Below, in pieces: positions 7,878-16,692 of a DNA stretch of 64,000 bases. The translations under genes were made by a program, and so were the position numbers. The DNA is taken from NCBI RefSeq assembly GCF_009496285.1, contig NZ_WIJK01000008.1, positions 17,271-81,270 on the forward strand, read 5' to 3'. Positions within the stretch are counted from its first letter, which is position 1, and every line of letters starts with the position of its first letter. Under the pieces are notes generated by a model. The model was given only the letters and a program-made list of their open reading frames with translations. It was not told the DNA's origin and did not search any database. The stretch is from Streptococcus mitis (GTDB taxonomy: Bacteria; Bacillota; Bacilli; Lactobacillales; Streptococcaceae).

Positions 7878-9152
7878 TTATGATCTTAAATGTTTCAATA
7901 GCGTTTGCGCTTTTTCTAGATTAAAGGTTTTTTCAGCAATCAAGTTTTCTACTAACTTGGGTACTTCTGCCTCAGTCGCACCTGCTAAAAGCGCTAAAGA
8001 TTTCGCTTGAAGCTTCATGTGTCCATGCTGAATCCCTGTACTGACAAGAGCTTTAAGTGCTGCAAAGTTTTGAGCGAGACCAATCGAAACGATAATTTGA
8101 GCCAATTCTTTGGCAGATGGTTGACCTAGCAACTCATGACTGAGTACAACTCGAGGATTGAGACCAATCGAACCGCCCTTAGTGGCAACTGGCATCGGCA
8201 TGGTCATCTCTCCAATTAGCTCTTCTGTTTCCAAATCCATAGTCCAACGACTAAGACCTTGATAGACACCATCGTGGCTCGCATAGGCATGCGCTCCCGC
8301 TTCAATAGCACGCCAATCATTTCCAGTAGCAATCAAGAGAGCATCAATTCCGTTAAAGATTCCCTTGTTGTGAGTCGCTGCACGATAAGGATCGGCTTGG
8401 GCAAACTGGCTGGCTAAAACCATTTTTTCTGCCAACTCACGCGCCTCATCCTTCTGTCGGCTCAAATAACGAAAAGCAATCCGACAAGTTGCTGTTACTA
8501 ACGAATCAGTTGCGTAGTTGGATAGGATCCCCATTAAACTTTGCCCTTGACTGAGAGCCTCTAGACTTGGTTTTAAAGCTTCAAGCATGGTATTGAGCAT
8601 ATTAGCTCCCATGGCTTCCTGAGTATCGACATGGAGATAAACCACTAAAAAGTCAGCCTCACCAGAAATTTTTTCAACTGTTAGCTCTCTAGCTCCACCA
8701 CCACGTTTGACAATAGAAGGATAGGCTTGGTTTGCTTGTTCCAGCAATTCCGCCTTTTGACTCAAAATAGCCTGGCAAGCTCGCTCTCTATCCGGAACCT
8801 GATAAAGAGCAACCTGACCTATCATTTGTCGCTGATGAACTTGAGCTGTAAAACCTCCAGCACGTTTGATAATCTTACTGGCAAAACTAGCTGCAGCAAC
8901 TACAGATGGTTCTTCGGTCACATAGGGAACTGTGTATTCTTGACCATTTACCAGAACTTCTGGAACGATTGAGTATGGAAGTGAGAAGGTTCCTACTACA
9001 TTTTCACTCAATTGGTCCGCTACTGCTAGACTGAGATTTTCATTCTGCTCAAGACTTTCTTGGGCTTCCATAGAAGTAAGCGCCTGAGACTTAACTAGCT
9101 CTAGGCGCTCTTGAATTGATTTTTTAGCAAATCCATTCCAATTTTTTTTCAT
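7878..9152 (-). CDS. mvaA: Hydroxymethylglutaryl-CoA reductase, class II
   Basis: Reduces HMG-CoA to mevalonate for isoprenoid (undecaprenyl carrier) synthesis. The 424-residue length fits bacterial class II enzymes. Visible motifs are ENVVGTFSLPY (catalytic Glu region near residue 69), THNKGIFNGIDALLIATGNDWRA (catalytic Lys and Asp with cofactor-binding segment; the pieces lie near 265-290) and the C-terminal QHGHMKLQ with the catalytic histidine. Its ATG overlaps the mvaS stop codon (TAATG), so the two are co-translated; together they form the first two steps of the mevalonate branch. Confidence 0.95.
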   Translation of the reverse strand: MKKNWNGFAKKSIQERLELVKSQALTSMEAQESLEQNENLSLAVADQLSENVVGTFSLPYSIVPEVLVNGQEYTVPYVTEEPSVVAAASFASKIIKRAGGFTAQVHQRQMIGQVALYQVPDRERACQAILSQKAELLEQANQAYPSIVKRGGGARELTVEKISGEADFLVVYLHVDTQEAMGANMLNTMLEALKPSLEALSQGQSLMGILSNYATDSLVTATCRIAFRYLSRQKDEARELAEKMVLASQFAQADPYRAATHNKGIFNGIDALLIATGNDWRAIEAGAHAYASHDGVYQGLSRWTMDLETEELIGEMTMPMPVATKGGSIGLNPRVVLSHELLGQPSAKELAQIIVSIGLAQNFAALKALVSTGIQHGHMKLQAKSLALLAGATEAEVPKLVENLIAEKTFNLEKAQTLLKHLRS

Positions 9153-10324
9153 TATTTTTCAACCTTGCTGTAGCGACGTTGGTGGTCTACAATCTCAACA
9201 AGGGCATAGTCTTGCCCTTCATAACCTGACATCGTTGCTGATCCAGACTCATCTAATTGGGCTTCCTCAAAGAAGATTCGTTCATAATCAGCTACGCTCA
9301 ATGCTTGACGTTGGTCTAGCAACTCTAAGCGATTTTTCCGCAATTGCTTTTCAAAACCTTCAACCAATACTACACTAAAGAACTCAGATACAGCACCACT
9401 ACCATAGCTGTAGAGAGCAATCTTATCCCCAGCTTTGAGACTATCAGAATTTTCAAGAAGAGACAAGAGACCTAAGAAGAGTGAACCTGTATAAATGTTC
9501 CCAACTTTTTGGCTATAAATAATAGATTCATCAAAGTGCTTTTGAAGCAAGTCCTTCTTCTCTTGAGGCAAGGATTTGTCGAGAATTTTCTTCAAACCCT
9601 TGAGAGCTAGCTTTGGATATGGCAAGTGGAAACATACAGCTTCAAAATCGTCCAAGTTACAGTCATAACGCTTTTGGTACTCTTCCCAAGTCGTTTTCAA
9701 ACTATCAAGATACTGCTGTGTTGAGTAGACTCCATTTACAAATGGTGTCGTTGAATAATTTGGACGCCAAAAGTCCATGATATCACGAGTCTGCGCAACG
9801 TTATCGTTGTTGAAGACCATAACACGTGGATTTTGGCTAATCAACATGGCAACACAACCTGCTCCTTGAGTTGGTTCCCCAGGAGTTTCAACACCATACC
9901 TTGCAATATCACTGGCTAGTACCAAAACTTTTGATTTTGGAGAATTTTCTACGTGTAACTTAGCATAGTGAAGGGCCGCAGTCGCACCATAGCAAGCTTC
10001 TTTGATTTCAAAACTACGAGCAAAAGGTTGAATTCCAAGTAGACCGTGTACAAAAACCGCAGCCGCCTTACTTTGATCGACTCCAGATTCTGTCGCTACG
10101 ATAACCATATCAATCTCTTGCTTCTCTTCTTCAGTCAGGATAGAATTTCCTGCACTGGCAGCCAAGGTAACAATATCCTCTGTTAAAGGAGCAATACTCA
10201 ATTCTTTTAAAAGGAGTCCTTTACTCAATTTTTCAGGATCAGTCCCTCGAGCTTCTGCTAAATCTTGTAATTTCAAAACGTATTGACTGGTCGCAAAACC
10301 AATCTTATCAATACCGATTGTCAT
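9152..10324 (-). CDS. mvaS: Hydroxymethylglutaryl-CoA synthase
   Basis: Condenses acetyl-CoA with acetoacetyl-CoA to HMG-CoA. With the ATG at 10324 (AGAGGT 4-5 bases before) the protein has 390 residues, and the known catalytic residues fall in place: Glu79 (VATESG), Cys111 (IKEACYGAT) and His near 233 (CFHLPYPK). An in-frame ATG 21 bases upstream lacks a good site. It is followed by mvaA with a one-base overlap. Confidence 0.95.
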   Translation of the reverse strand: MTIGIDKIGFATSQYVLKLQDLAEARGTDPEKLSKGLLLKELSIAPLTEDIVTLAASAGNSILTEEEKQEIDMVIVATESGVDQSKAAAVFVHGLLGIQPFARSFEIKEACYGATAALHYAKLHVENSPKSKVLVLASDIARYGVETPGEPTQGAGCVAMLISQNPRVMVFNNDNVAQTRDIMDFWRPNYSTTPFVNGVYSTQQYLDSLKTTWEEYQKRYDCNLDDFEAVCFHLPYPKLALKGLKKILDKSLPQEKKDLLQKHFDESIIYSQKVGNIYTGSLFLGLLSLLENSDSLKAGDKIALYSYGSGAVSEFFSVVLVEGFEKQLRKNRLELLDQRQALSVADYERIFFEEAQLDESGSATMSGYEGQDYALVEIVDHQRRYSKVEK

Positions 10325-10406
10325 ATTTACCTCTATTTTTATCATTCATTGTAAAAAATCGTTCACCTCTATTTTATCACAATTGAAGTCAAAAGCACGA
10401 AAAAAG

Positions 10407-10427
10407 ACTTGATTCCCCAAATCAAGT
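10407..10427 (-). terminator. Terminator downstream of yjjB
   Basis: Minus strand ACTTGATT-TGGGG-AATCAAGT followed by C and TTTTTT. This is a second hairpin after the ThrE-type pair, before the mvaS promoter region. Confidence 0.65.
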
Positions 10428-10491
10428 TTGCTCATAAATTTAAGTATCAGACTTTAATCAAGCAAGGTCCTAGCATAAACCGATCAGCACA

Positions 10492-10520
10492 AAAAAATCG
10501 AGTCTTAAGCAGCCCGATTC
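10492..10520 (-). terminator. Terminator overlapping the yjjB stop
   Basis: Minus strand AATCGGG / CTCGATT with a ten-base loop and seven T residues; the hairpin includes the yjjB stop codon. Confidence 0.6.
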
Positions 10521-10954
10521 TTTTTGAGATAATGATACAATTTCAACAGAACTGTCCCACTGGCCATTCCTATAGAGATAACAAGAGCCAACATGACCAC
10601 TAGCATTGCACTGGTAATGGCGTGGCTGAAGTCGCCTGTCACAAAGAAAGAAGTTGTCCGATAGGACAGATATCCTGGCACTAGAGGCGCCAAGGTAGCA
10701 AGAGCAAAGACAACTGCTGGTGTCTTATAGAGGATACTCATAATTTGGCTGACACAAGAACCAATCACAGCAGCAATAAAGGTTGCCAAAATAACATTGG
10801 TTGGTTCCTTGAGTATCAGATAGAGTAGCCAGATAGACATCCCTAAAACTCCACCGGGGATGAGCATGGAACGCTGGACATTTAAAACGATTAAAAAGGT
10901 GATAATGGCAAGCAGACTAGCTAGAGCTTGCAATAAAAATGTTGTTAGTGTCAT
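10505..10954 (-). CDS. Threonine/serine exporter subunit, YjjB/ThrE_2 type
   Basis: 149-residue polytopic membrane protein with about four or five hydrophobic segments and the family-like stretch ATLAPLVPGYLSYRTTSFF. In many bacteria the ThrE exporter is split into a long YjjP-type part and this short part; the long part is encoded one base upstream (10956-11714) on the same strand, so the two are probably one transporter. Substrate (threonine/serine or dicarboxylate) cannot be told from sequence. Confidence 0.8.
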   Translation of the reverse strand: MTLTTFLLQALASLLAIITFLIVLNVQRSMLIPGGVLGMSIWLLYLILKEPTNVILATFIAAVIGSCVSQIMSILYKTPAVVFALATLAPLVPGYLSYRTTSFFVTGDFSHAITSAMLVVMLALVISIGMASGTVLLKLYHYLKKNRAA

Positions 10955-10955
10955 A

Positions 10956-11714
10956 TTAGTTCATGAGTATGAGGGCGACTGATGTTCCAGCCCCTAAGGC
11001 AAGGGTAATCAGCAAGGATTCAAACATCTTGCTCATACCAGAGTTAATGTGATTGGTCATAATATCTCGAACAGCATTGGTCAGAGCAATTCCAGGTACA
11101 AAAGGCATAACCGCACCCGCAATCACCAGATCAGCTGTTGACGGTAAACCAGAATAGCGCGCCCAAAATTGTGCAATCAAACCAAAGACAAGAGCACCTG
11201 CAAAAGCTGTCATAAAAGGAATACGAATAAACTTCTCTACATAGAGAGAGCAAGTAAAGGCAAATAAGGTCGCCACTCCCGCTCCGATTGCATCGTAGAC
11301 ATTCCCACCAAACATGATTGAAAAGAAAGGAGCACTGAGAGTCGCTGCAGCAGTTAGTTGAACATTGGTATAGGGAGACGGTTTGGCATTTAATTCCTTT
11401 AGTTGGATAAAAGCTGTATCCAGATCAAGCTGACCAGCCACGATCTGCCTTGAAATTTGGTTAACATCACAAACCTTCTCAATATTATAAGAGGAGGATG
11501 TCACTCGCTTCATACGAGATATATTTGTATTTTCAATGGAGAAAAAAATGGCGGCAGGCATAGCTAAAACATTACAATCCATAATGCCCTGTGAATGAGC
11601 AATCCGAATCATGGTATCTTCAACACGATAAATCTCAGAACCATTGCGAAGCAGAATCGTTCCTGCTAGCATGATGACATCAATGACTGCATTCAGTTTT
11701 TTTGATTCGTCCAT
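10956..11714 (-). CDS. Threonine/serine exporter subunit, YjjP/ThrE (DUF1212) type
   Basis: 252-residue protein from the ATG at 11714, which has GGAGGG four bases upstream; a longer in-frame reading to 11795 includes the upstream stkP terminator and is unlikely. The N-terminal cytoplasmic half has the DUF1212 signature ILLRNGSEIYRVEDTM (residues about 20-35), followed by about five membrane segments with GAVMPFVPGIALTNAVRDI. It is followed after one base by the YjjB-type subunit. Confidence 0.82.
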   Translation of the reverse strand: MDESKKLNAVIDVIMLAGTILLRNGSEIYRVEDTMIRIAHSQGIMDCNVLAMPAAIFFSIENTNISRMKRVTSSSYNIEKVCDVNQISRQIVAGQLDLDTAFIQLKELNAKPSPYTNVQLTAAATLSAPFFSIMFGGNVYDAIGAGVATLFAFTCSLYVEKFIRIPFMTAFAGALVFGLIAQFWARYSGLPSTADLVIAGAVMPFVPGIALTNAVRDIMTNHINSGMSKMFESLLITLALGAGTSVALILMN

Positions 11715-11761
11715 GTTTCCCTCCTTTTTCAAACTCCATTTTATTTTATCATAATTTCGAA

Positions 11762-11800
11762 GGAAAAAAAATCTTTGCCACAAAAACTGTGACAAAGATT
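11762..11800 (-). terminator. Terminator of the phpP-stkP unit
   Basis: AATCTTTG…CACA / TGTG…CAAAGATT stem (one internal mismatch) followed by eight T residues on the minus strand, directly after the stkP stop. Confidence 0.85.
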
Positions 11801-11802
11801 AT

Positions 11803-13686
11803 TTAGTTATCAGTGTTATGTTCGTCCGCATGAGTTTGCGTAGACGAAGATGGAGTAGATGAACTTTGAGATGGCACCGTATTATCTGCCCTGTTAGAGT
11901 TACGCTGGCTCGAAGATGGAACAGAAGAAGATGATGGTGGAGTTTTTGGTTTATAAATAGAGATCTTTATACGTGTCGTACTTAGATCAACTTTCGCACC
12001 TAGTTTTGGACTTTGATCGACAACAGTTCCTTCAGCAGTGCCCTCAGGTGCTGTCGAAACCTCTACTACTTCGATATTAGCTTCCTTGACACCAACAATC
12101 TGAATTAAGTTATTCTTTGTAAATTCAAGACTTGAGCCAATATAACTTGGCATGGTCACGGTTGTCACCTTTTTAGCAACAGTCAAAACGATAGAAGTTG
12201 CCTTGGTAAGATCATAAGTCGTACCTTCTGCTAAGCTCTGTTTTAAAACCACACCTGGTTCTGATTCACTGGACTCTTCTTCTTCAATCTTAATCAGATT
12301 TTCAGGAACTTTTTTCCCTTTCAATTCTGCAATAACATCAGTAGATTTGCGTCCAATATAGTTTCCAATCTTAAATGATTGTTTACCTGAAGATATGATT
12401 AGATTAACTTTAGACCCTTCTTTGCGAGCTGAGCCAGCATCTGGATCTGTTCGGATAACCCGACCTTCCTCTACGGTATCACTAGCTTCCGTTTTTTCCT
12501 CACCAATTTCAAAATTCGCTTTTTTCAGATTTTCTTTTGCTTCAGCGACAGTTTGACCTGCAACTTTTGGAATCTCAACAGTAGCTGGTGTTCTGGATAA
12601 AATCCACACCAAAGAAGCGACAACCAGTACGAAACTTGCTAGTAGAACCAGATAACGTGCTTTAAAATGACGTTTTTTCACTGGTTTTTCCACAGATTTT
12701 TTAGCACTTGCTTCTGGGCTATCTTTAGTTGCCTGATGGCTATCTGTCTGTGGTTGCACCTTAGGAATGGAGGTCAAGGTTGTTTGAGGAACCTTTGGCA
12801 ATGTCTTTGTGTCCGCCTTAGTAGCATCATCAAAAACAAGTTTTGGTTCATTTCTGCGGTTATAAGATAGACTGCTAGACAAATCAACATACATCTCTGA
12901 AACCGACTGGTATCGATCCGTAAGCTTTTTAGCAGTTGCTTTGATGACCACATTCTCCAAAGCTTGGGGAACAGATGGATTTTCAGCTATAACCGAAGGA
13001 AGTGGTTTTTGAAAATGCTGGAGGGCAATGGTTACTGCACTATCGCCATCATAAGGGATATGCCCTGTCAGCATCTCGTAGAAAATAATCCCCATGGCAT
13101 AGATGTCACTCTGGACAGTTGCCTTAGAGCCACGAGCCTGCTCAGGTGACAAGTAGTGGACAGAACCCAACATAGAGTTGGTCTGAGTCAGACTGGTCTC
13201 TGCAAAGGCTACAGCAATCCCAAAGTCCGTCACCTTAGCCGTTCCATCAGGAGTTAAAAGAATATTTTGAGGTTTTAAGTCACGATGGACAATACCTTTA
13301 GTGTGCGCCAAGCGCATCGCTAAGAGAATCTGACCCATGATACGGACAGCTTCTTCATTTGAGAGGGGATAGTGTTCTTTGATATAGCGCTTGAGATCAA
13401 GACCAGCTACATATTCCATAGCTAGGTACTGTTGACCGTCCTCTTCGCCGATATCCGTTATCCGAACGATATGGGGATGATCTAAGTCAGCCATTGCACG
13501 CGCTTCACGTTGAAAACGCGCAACAGCAATCGGGTCAGTCTGGTAGTTAGTCCTCAAGACCTTAACAGCTACCTCTTCCCCGTCTAAAATCAAATCCTTG
13601 GCCAGGTAGACATCCGCCATACCTCCACGGCCAATTTGTTTGACAATCCGATACCGCCCGGCAAAAATCTTGCCGATCTGGATCAT
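11803..13686 (-). CDS. stkP: Ser/Thr protein kinase with PASTA repeats
   Basis: Membrane kinase that senses muropeptides or lipid II and phosphorylates division and cell-wall proteins. Residues 10-270 form a Hanks kinase: glycine loop [13 protein letters not shown], catalytic Lys42, HRDLKPQN and DFG. Low-complexity juxtamembrane sequence leads to a membrane segment at about 345-363. The outside part has three PASTA repeats (about 365-435, 438-504, 505-578) and a Ser/Thr-rich tail ending HTDN-like; pneumococcal StkP has four PASTA repeats and no such tail. The start overlaps phpP by four bases (ATGA), coupling kinase and phosphatase. Confidence 0.95.
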   Translation of the reverse strand: MIQIGKIFAGRYRIVKQIGRGGMADVYLAKDLILDGEEVAVKVLRTNYQTDPIAVARFQREARAMADLDHPHIVRITDIGEEDGQQYLAMEYVAGLDLKRYIKEHYPLSNEEAVRIMGQILLAMRLAHTKGIVHRDLKPQNILLTPDGTAKVTDFGIAVAFAETSLTQTNSMLGSVHYLSPEQARGSKATVQSDIYAMGIIFYEMLTGHIPYDGDSAVTIALQHFQKPLPSVIAENPSVPQALENVVIKATAKKLTDRYQSVSEMYVDLSSSLSYNRRNEPKLVFDDATKADTKTLPKVPQTTLTSIPKVQPQTDSHQATKDSPEASAKKSVEKPVKKRHFKARYLVLLASFVLVVASLVWILSRTPATVEIPKVAGQTVAEAKENLKKANFEIGEEKTEASDTVEEGRVIRTDPDAGSARKEGSKVNLIISSGKQSFKIGNYIGRKSTDVIAELKGKKVPENLIKIEEEESSESEPGVVLKQSLAEGTTYDLTKATSIVLTVAKKVTTVTMPSYIGSSLEFTKNNLIQIVGVKEANIEVVEVSTAPEGTAEGTVVDQSPKLGAKVDLSTTRIKISIYKPKTPPSSSSVPSSSQRNSNRADNTVPSQSSSTPSSSTQTHADEHNTDN

Positions 13687-14423
13687 TGTGCCGCCTCCTC
13701 CTCAATCGAAACAAGGGCAACTGTAATATTATCAAGGCCACCAGCATTGTTAGCAAAACGAATCAAGGTCGCCGCTTTATCATCAAGTGAGATATCACTT
13801 GTGACAATATCACAGATTTCACTAGCTGAAATCATATTTGTCAGACCATCGCTATTGAGCAAGAGATAGTCTCCTGCTTCCAAACTGACAATTCCTAAGT
13901 CAGGTTGAATTTCGTCTTTTTGTCCGATAGATTGGGTGATAATATTTTTTTGTGGATGCGCTTCTGCCTCTTCTGGTGTCAGTTGACCTGCCTTGAGCAA
14001 TTCGTTAACCAAGGAATGATCACTTGTCAGTTGACGGTACTCTTCCCCTCGAATGAGACCGATTCTAGAATCTCCGATATGGGCATAAATTGCCTGATTT
14101 CCGATAACCGCAAGAGCTTCGAGGGTTGTCCCCATTCCCTTGTAGGCTTCATCTCGTCCTAGTTGATAAATCTTTTGATTTTCAACTTCTAGATGGTGGG
14201 CAAACCATTCGCGAACTTCATTAACGGTGTCGATCTGGGTATCTACCCATGACACACCCAAGTCAGTCACAGCCATTTCGCTAGCAATATTTCCTGCGCG
14301 ATGACCTCCCATCCCATCAGCCAAGATGATCATCGTGCGACCGGCACGGTTGACAAAAAGATTGACATAGTCTTGATTATTTGTACGCTTCTGACCCACA
14401 TCTGTTAATAATGAAATCTCCAT
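13683..14423 (-). CDS. phpP: PP2C-type protein phosphatase
   Basis: Cytoplasmic Mn/Mg-dependent phosphatase that removes phosphates placed by StkP. 246 residues with PPM motifs: Asp18 (NNQDYV), ILADGMGGH (Asp36), GDSRIGLI and a C-terminal [11 protein letters not shown]. It is coupled to stkP by an ATGA overlap and follows rsmB by 15 bases. Confidence 0.95.
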   Translation of the reverse strand: MEISLLTDVGQKRTNNQDYVNLFVNRAGRTMIILADGMGGHRAGNIASEMAVTDLGVSWVDTQIDTVNEVREWFAHHLEVENQKIYQLGRDEAYKGMGTTLEALAVIGNQAIYAHIGDSRIGLIRGEEYRQLTSDHSLVNELLKAGQLTPEEAEAHPQKNIITQSIGQKDEIQPDLGIVSLEAGDYLLLNSDGLTNMISASEICDIVTSDISLDDKAATLIRFANNAGGLDNITVALVSIEEEAAQ

Positions 14424-14438
14424 TGTGTCAGTTCCTTC

Positions 14439-15755
14439 CTAATTGGACATCTTACGAAATTGGCTGATGAAGAATCCATCACTTCCGTATAATTCCGGAG
14501 TAATAAGGATACAGCCATCTTTTAGAATATCCTTGCATTCGTGTTCTAGTTTAACCTGCTCGAACTCGGGATGACTTTCTAAAAATGCTTGAACCACTTG
14601 AAAGTTCTCTTCCGAGACAATAGTGCAGGTACTATAGGTTATTATACCACCTTTTCGTAGTGTTTGACAAACACTACCTAATATTTCCAGCTGAATTTCC
14701 TGTAATGACGCGAAATCTGCCGTTTCTTTATTGTATTTGATATCTGGTTTTCGACGCAATAGACCAATCCCTGAACAAGGAGCGTCTACTAAAATTTTGT
14801 CAAATTGATCATTGCCAAAAAATTCATGCACTTTTCGAGCGTCCAGTTTTTGCGTTTGGACACGGTCCGCTACACCTAAACGCTGAGCATTTTCTTGAAT
14901 TAAGGTGAGTTTGTGGTCATAGAGATCTAAAGCCGTTACCTGACCTGTCGTCAGATAGGATGCCATATGGGCGGTCTTTCCGCCAGGAGCTGCACAAGCA
15001 TCTAAAACCTGCTCAGTGCCTTGTAAATCAAGAGTTGGAGCAACCAGTTGACTAGACTCATCCTGGATAGTAATAGCCCCTTCAGCAAACAAGTCATGAC
15101 TAGCAAAATGCCCCTGTTCCTTAACCAGACCAACAGGAGATAAATGAGAATCACTTGCACCGAGCCATTTTTTGATTTCTTCTTTTCGGCTCAAATCAGT
15201 CACACGTATACTGGCCTTGTTACGCTGGAGTAGGCTTTCAAAAATCGCTTGCGCTCGCTCTTCTCCATACTCTTCCTTGAGCTTAGAAACTAACCACACT
15301 GGCAAAGAGTAGGCAATGGAATCACGCTTGTTCTTACGTTTGATAGAGGCAATATCTGGCAAACCTTCTCGCAGGATACGGCGCAGAACAGCATTGACTA
15401 GTTTTTCGCTCCCCTTTTTTCGAAATTTAGCAATTTCAACTGCTTCATTGACCACTGCATGATCTGGAATCTTATCTAGATATTGGAGTTGGTAGACGCT
15501 CATGAGAAGCAAAACATAGAGCCAACTGTCTAGCTTGTCTCTATCCTCAATAAAGTGAGACAAATACCATTCTAAAGTTAGTTTACGAGCTACCGTTCCA
15601 TAGACCAATTCGGTCACTAAGCCTTTATCTGTTGCTGACAGCTGACTGGCTTTTAGGTGTTTATTTAAGGCGATATTGGAGTAAGCTTGTTGGATAAAGA
15701 CATCCTCCAATACCTCTAGGGCTAAACTTCTAGCCGTTTCTACTTTAGTCACCAA
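14439..15755 (-). CDS. rsmB: 16S rRNA (cytosine-967-C5)-methyltransferase
   Basis: 438-residue Sun/RsmB methyltransferase. The N-terminal NusB-like RNA-binding domain (about 1-135, [12 protein letters not shown]…) is followed by a SAM-dependent domain with [14 protein letters not shown], the catalytic cysteine in [12 protein letters not shown] and the second cysteine in YSTCTI. It overlaps fmt by 11 bases, as usual in this operon. Confidence 0.94.
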   Translation of the reverse strand: MVTKVETARSLALEVLEDVFIQQAYSNIALNKHLKASQLSATDKGLVTELVYGTVARKLTLEWYLSHFIEDRDKLDSWLYVLLLMSVYQLQYLDKIPDHAVVNEAVEIAKFRKKGSEKLVNAVLRRILREGLPDIASIKRKNKRDSIAYSLPVWLVSKLKEEYGEERAQAIFESLLQRNKASIRVTDLSRKEEIKKWLGASDSHLSPVGLVKEQGHFASHDLFAEGAITIQDESSQLVAPTLDLQGTEQVLDACAAPGGKTAHMASYLTTGQVTALDLYDHKLTLIQENAQRLGVADRVQTQKLDARKVHEFFGNDQFDKILVDAPCSGIGLLRRKPDIKYNKETADFASLQEIQLEILGSVCQTLRKGGIITYSTCTIVSEENFQVVQAFLESHPEFEQVKLEHECKDILKDGCILITPELYGSDGFFISQFRKMSN

Positions 15756-16680
15756 ATCGTTCTCCTACTGCCAAAGTTCGTCCCACACCGTTGAGGAAGG
15801 AAGCAATGTCCATCTTAGGTTTTCCTGCTGGTTGAACCTGTTTGAAAGACAGGGCTCCTTCTGCTGTTGCGACAATCAATTCCTTCTTACCGATGAAAAG
15901 AATCTCGCCTGGAGTTCCATGACCTTCTACAGGCAAGGCTTCATAGATTTTGAAACGTTCTCCTTTGAGGAAGGTGTGGGCAACTGGCCAAGGATTCATA
16001 CCACGAATTTGGTTGAAGAGTTGACGATTGGTCTTGTTCCAGTCCAATTTTTCTTCCTCAGGTTTGATATTTGGCGAAAATGTAACCTGACTTGGGTCCT
16101 GTGGTTGAGGCTGAATTTCACCAGCTATATAAGCAGGTAGAGTATCCAAAAGCAGATCACGACCAACAATTGCCAATTTTTCAAATAAGGTTCCAACATT
16201 GTCCTCATCAGTAATGGGAATACTGCGACGAGAAATCATGTCCCCTGCATCCATTTCCTTGACCATTTCCATAATGGTCACTCCTGCCTCCTCATCACCC
16301 TGAATCAAGGCATAATGAATAGGAGCTCCACCACGGTGCTTAGGCAGGAGAGAAGCATGAACATTGACTGCAAAATCCATGCTATCAAGGAGTTTACTTG
16401 GGAGAAATTGCCCAAAGGCGGCTGTTACAATCCCATCAGCTCCCAAATTCATGATAGCTTCCATCTCTGGACTACCCGATAATTTTTCAGGTTGGTAAAT
16501 AGGAAGTCCTGCCTCTTTGGCTGCTTGTTTGACTGGGGTTTCTTGGATGACTTTTTTACGTCCAACCGCACGGTCTGGCTGAGTTACAACTGCTAGAATC
16601 TCATAGCGATCATCTGACAAAAGTCCCTTCAAAACGGTTGCTGAAAAATCGGGAGTCCCCATAAAGATTAATTTTGTCAT
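15745..16680 (-). CDS. fmt: Methionyl-tRNA formyltransferase
   Basis: Formylates initiator Met-tRNA with 10-formyl-THF. 311 residues; the N-terminal formyltransferase domain has FMGTPDFSA and the catalytic signature [16 protein letters not shown] with a later DAGDM; the C-terminal tRNA-binding domain begins near 205. It starts 12 bases after the priA stop. Confidence 0.96.
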   Translation of the reverse strand: MTKLIFMGTPDFSATVLKGLLSDDRYEILAVVTQPDRAVGRKKVIQETPVKQAAKEAGLPIYQPEKLSGSPEMEAIMNLGADGIVTAAFGQFLPSKLLDSMDFAVNVHASLLPKHRGGAPIHYALIQGDEEAGVTIMEMVKEMDAGDMISRRSIPITDEDNVGTLFEKLAIVGRDLLLDTLPAYIAGEIQPQPQDPSQVTFSPNIKPEEEKLDWNKTNRQLFNQIRGMNPWPVAHTFLKGERFKIYEALPVEGHGTPGEILFIGKKELIVATAEGALSFKQVQPAGKPKMDIASFLNGVGRTLAVGERFGD

Positions 16681-16692
16681 ATCTTCTCCTTC

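Noticed and set aside
10325..10380. Short upstream frame (MNDKNRGKY…) overlapping the mvaS start
   Set aside because: Its ATG is about 15 bases from the nearest AGAGG and it overlaps mvaS out of frame; chance is the simpler explanation.
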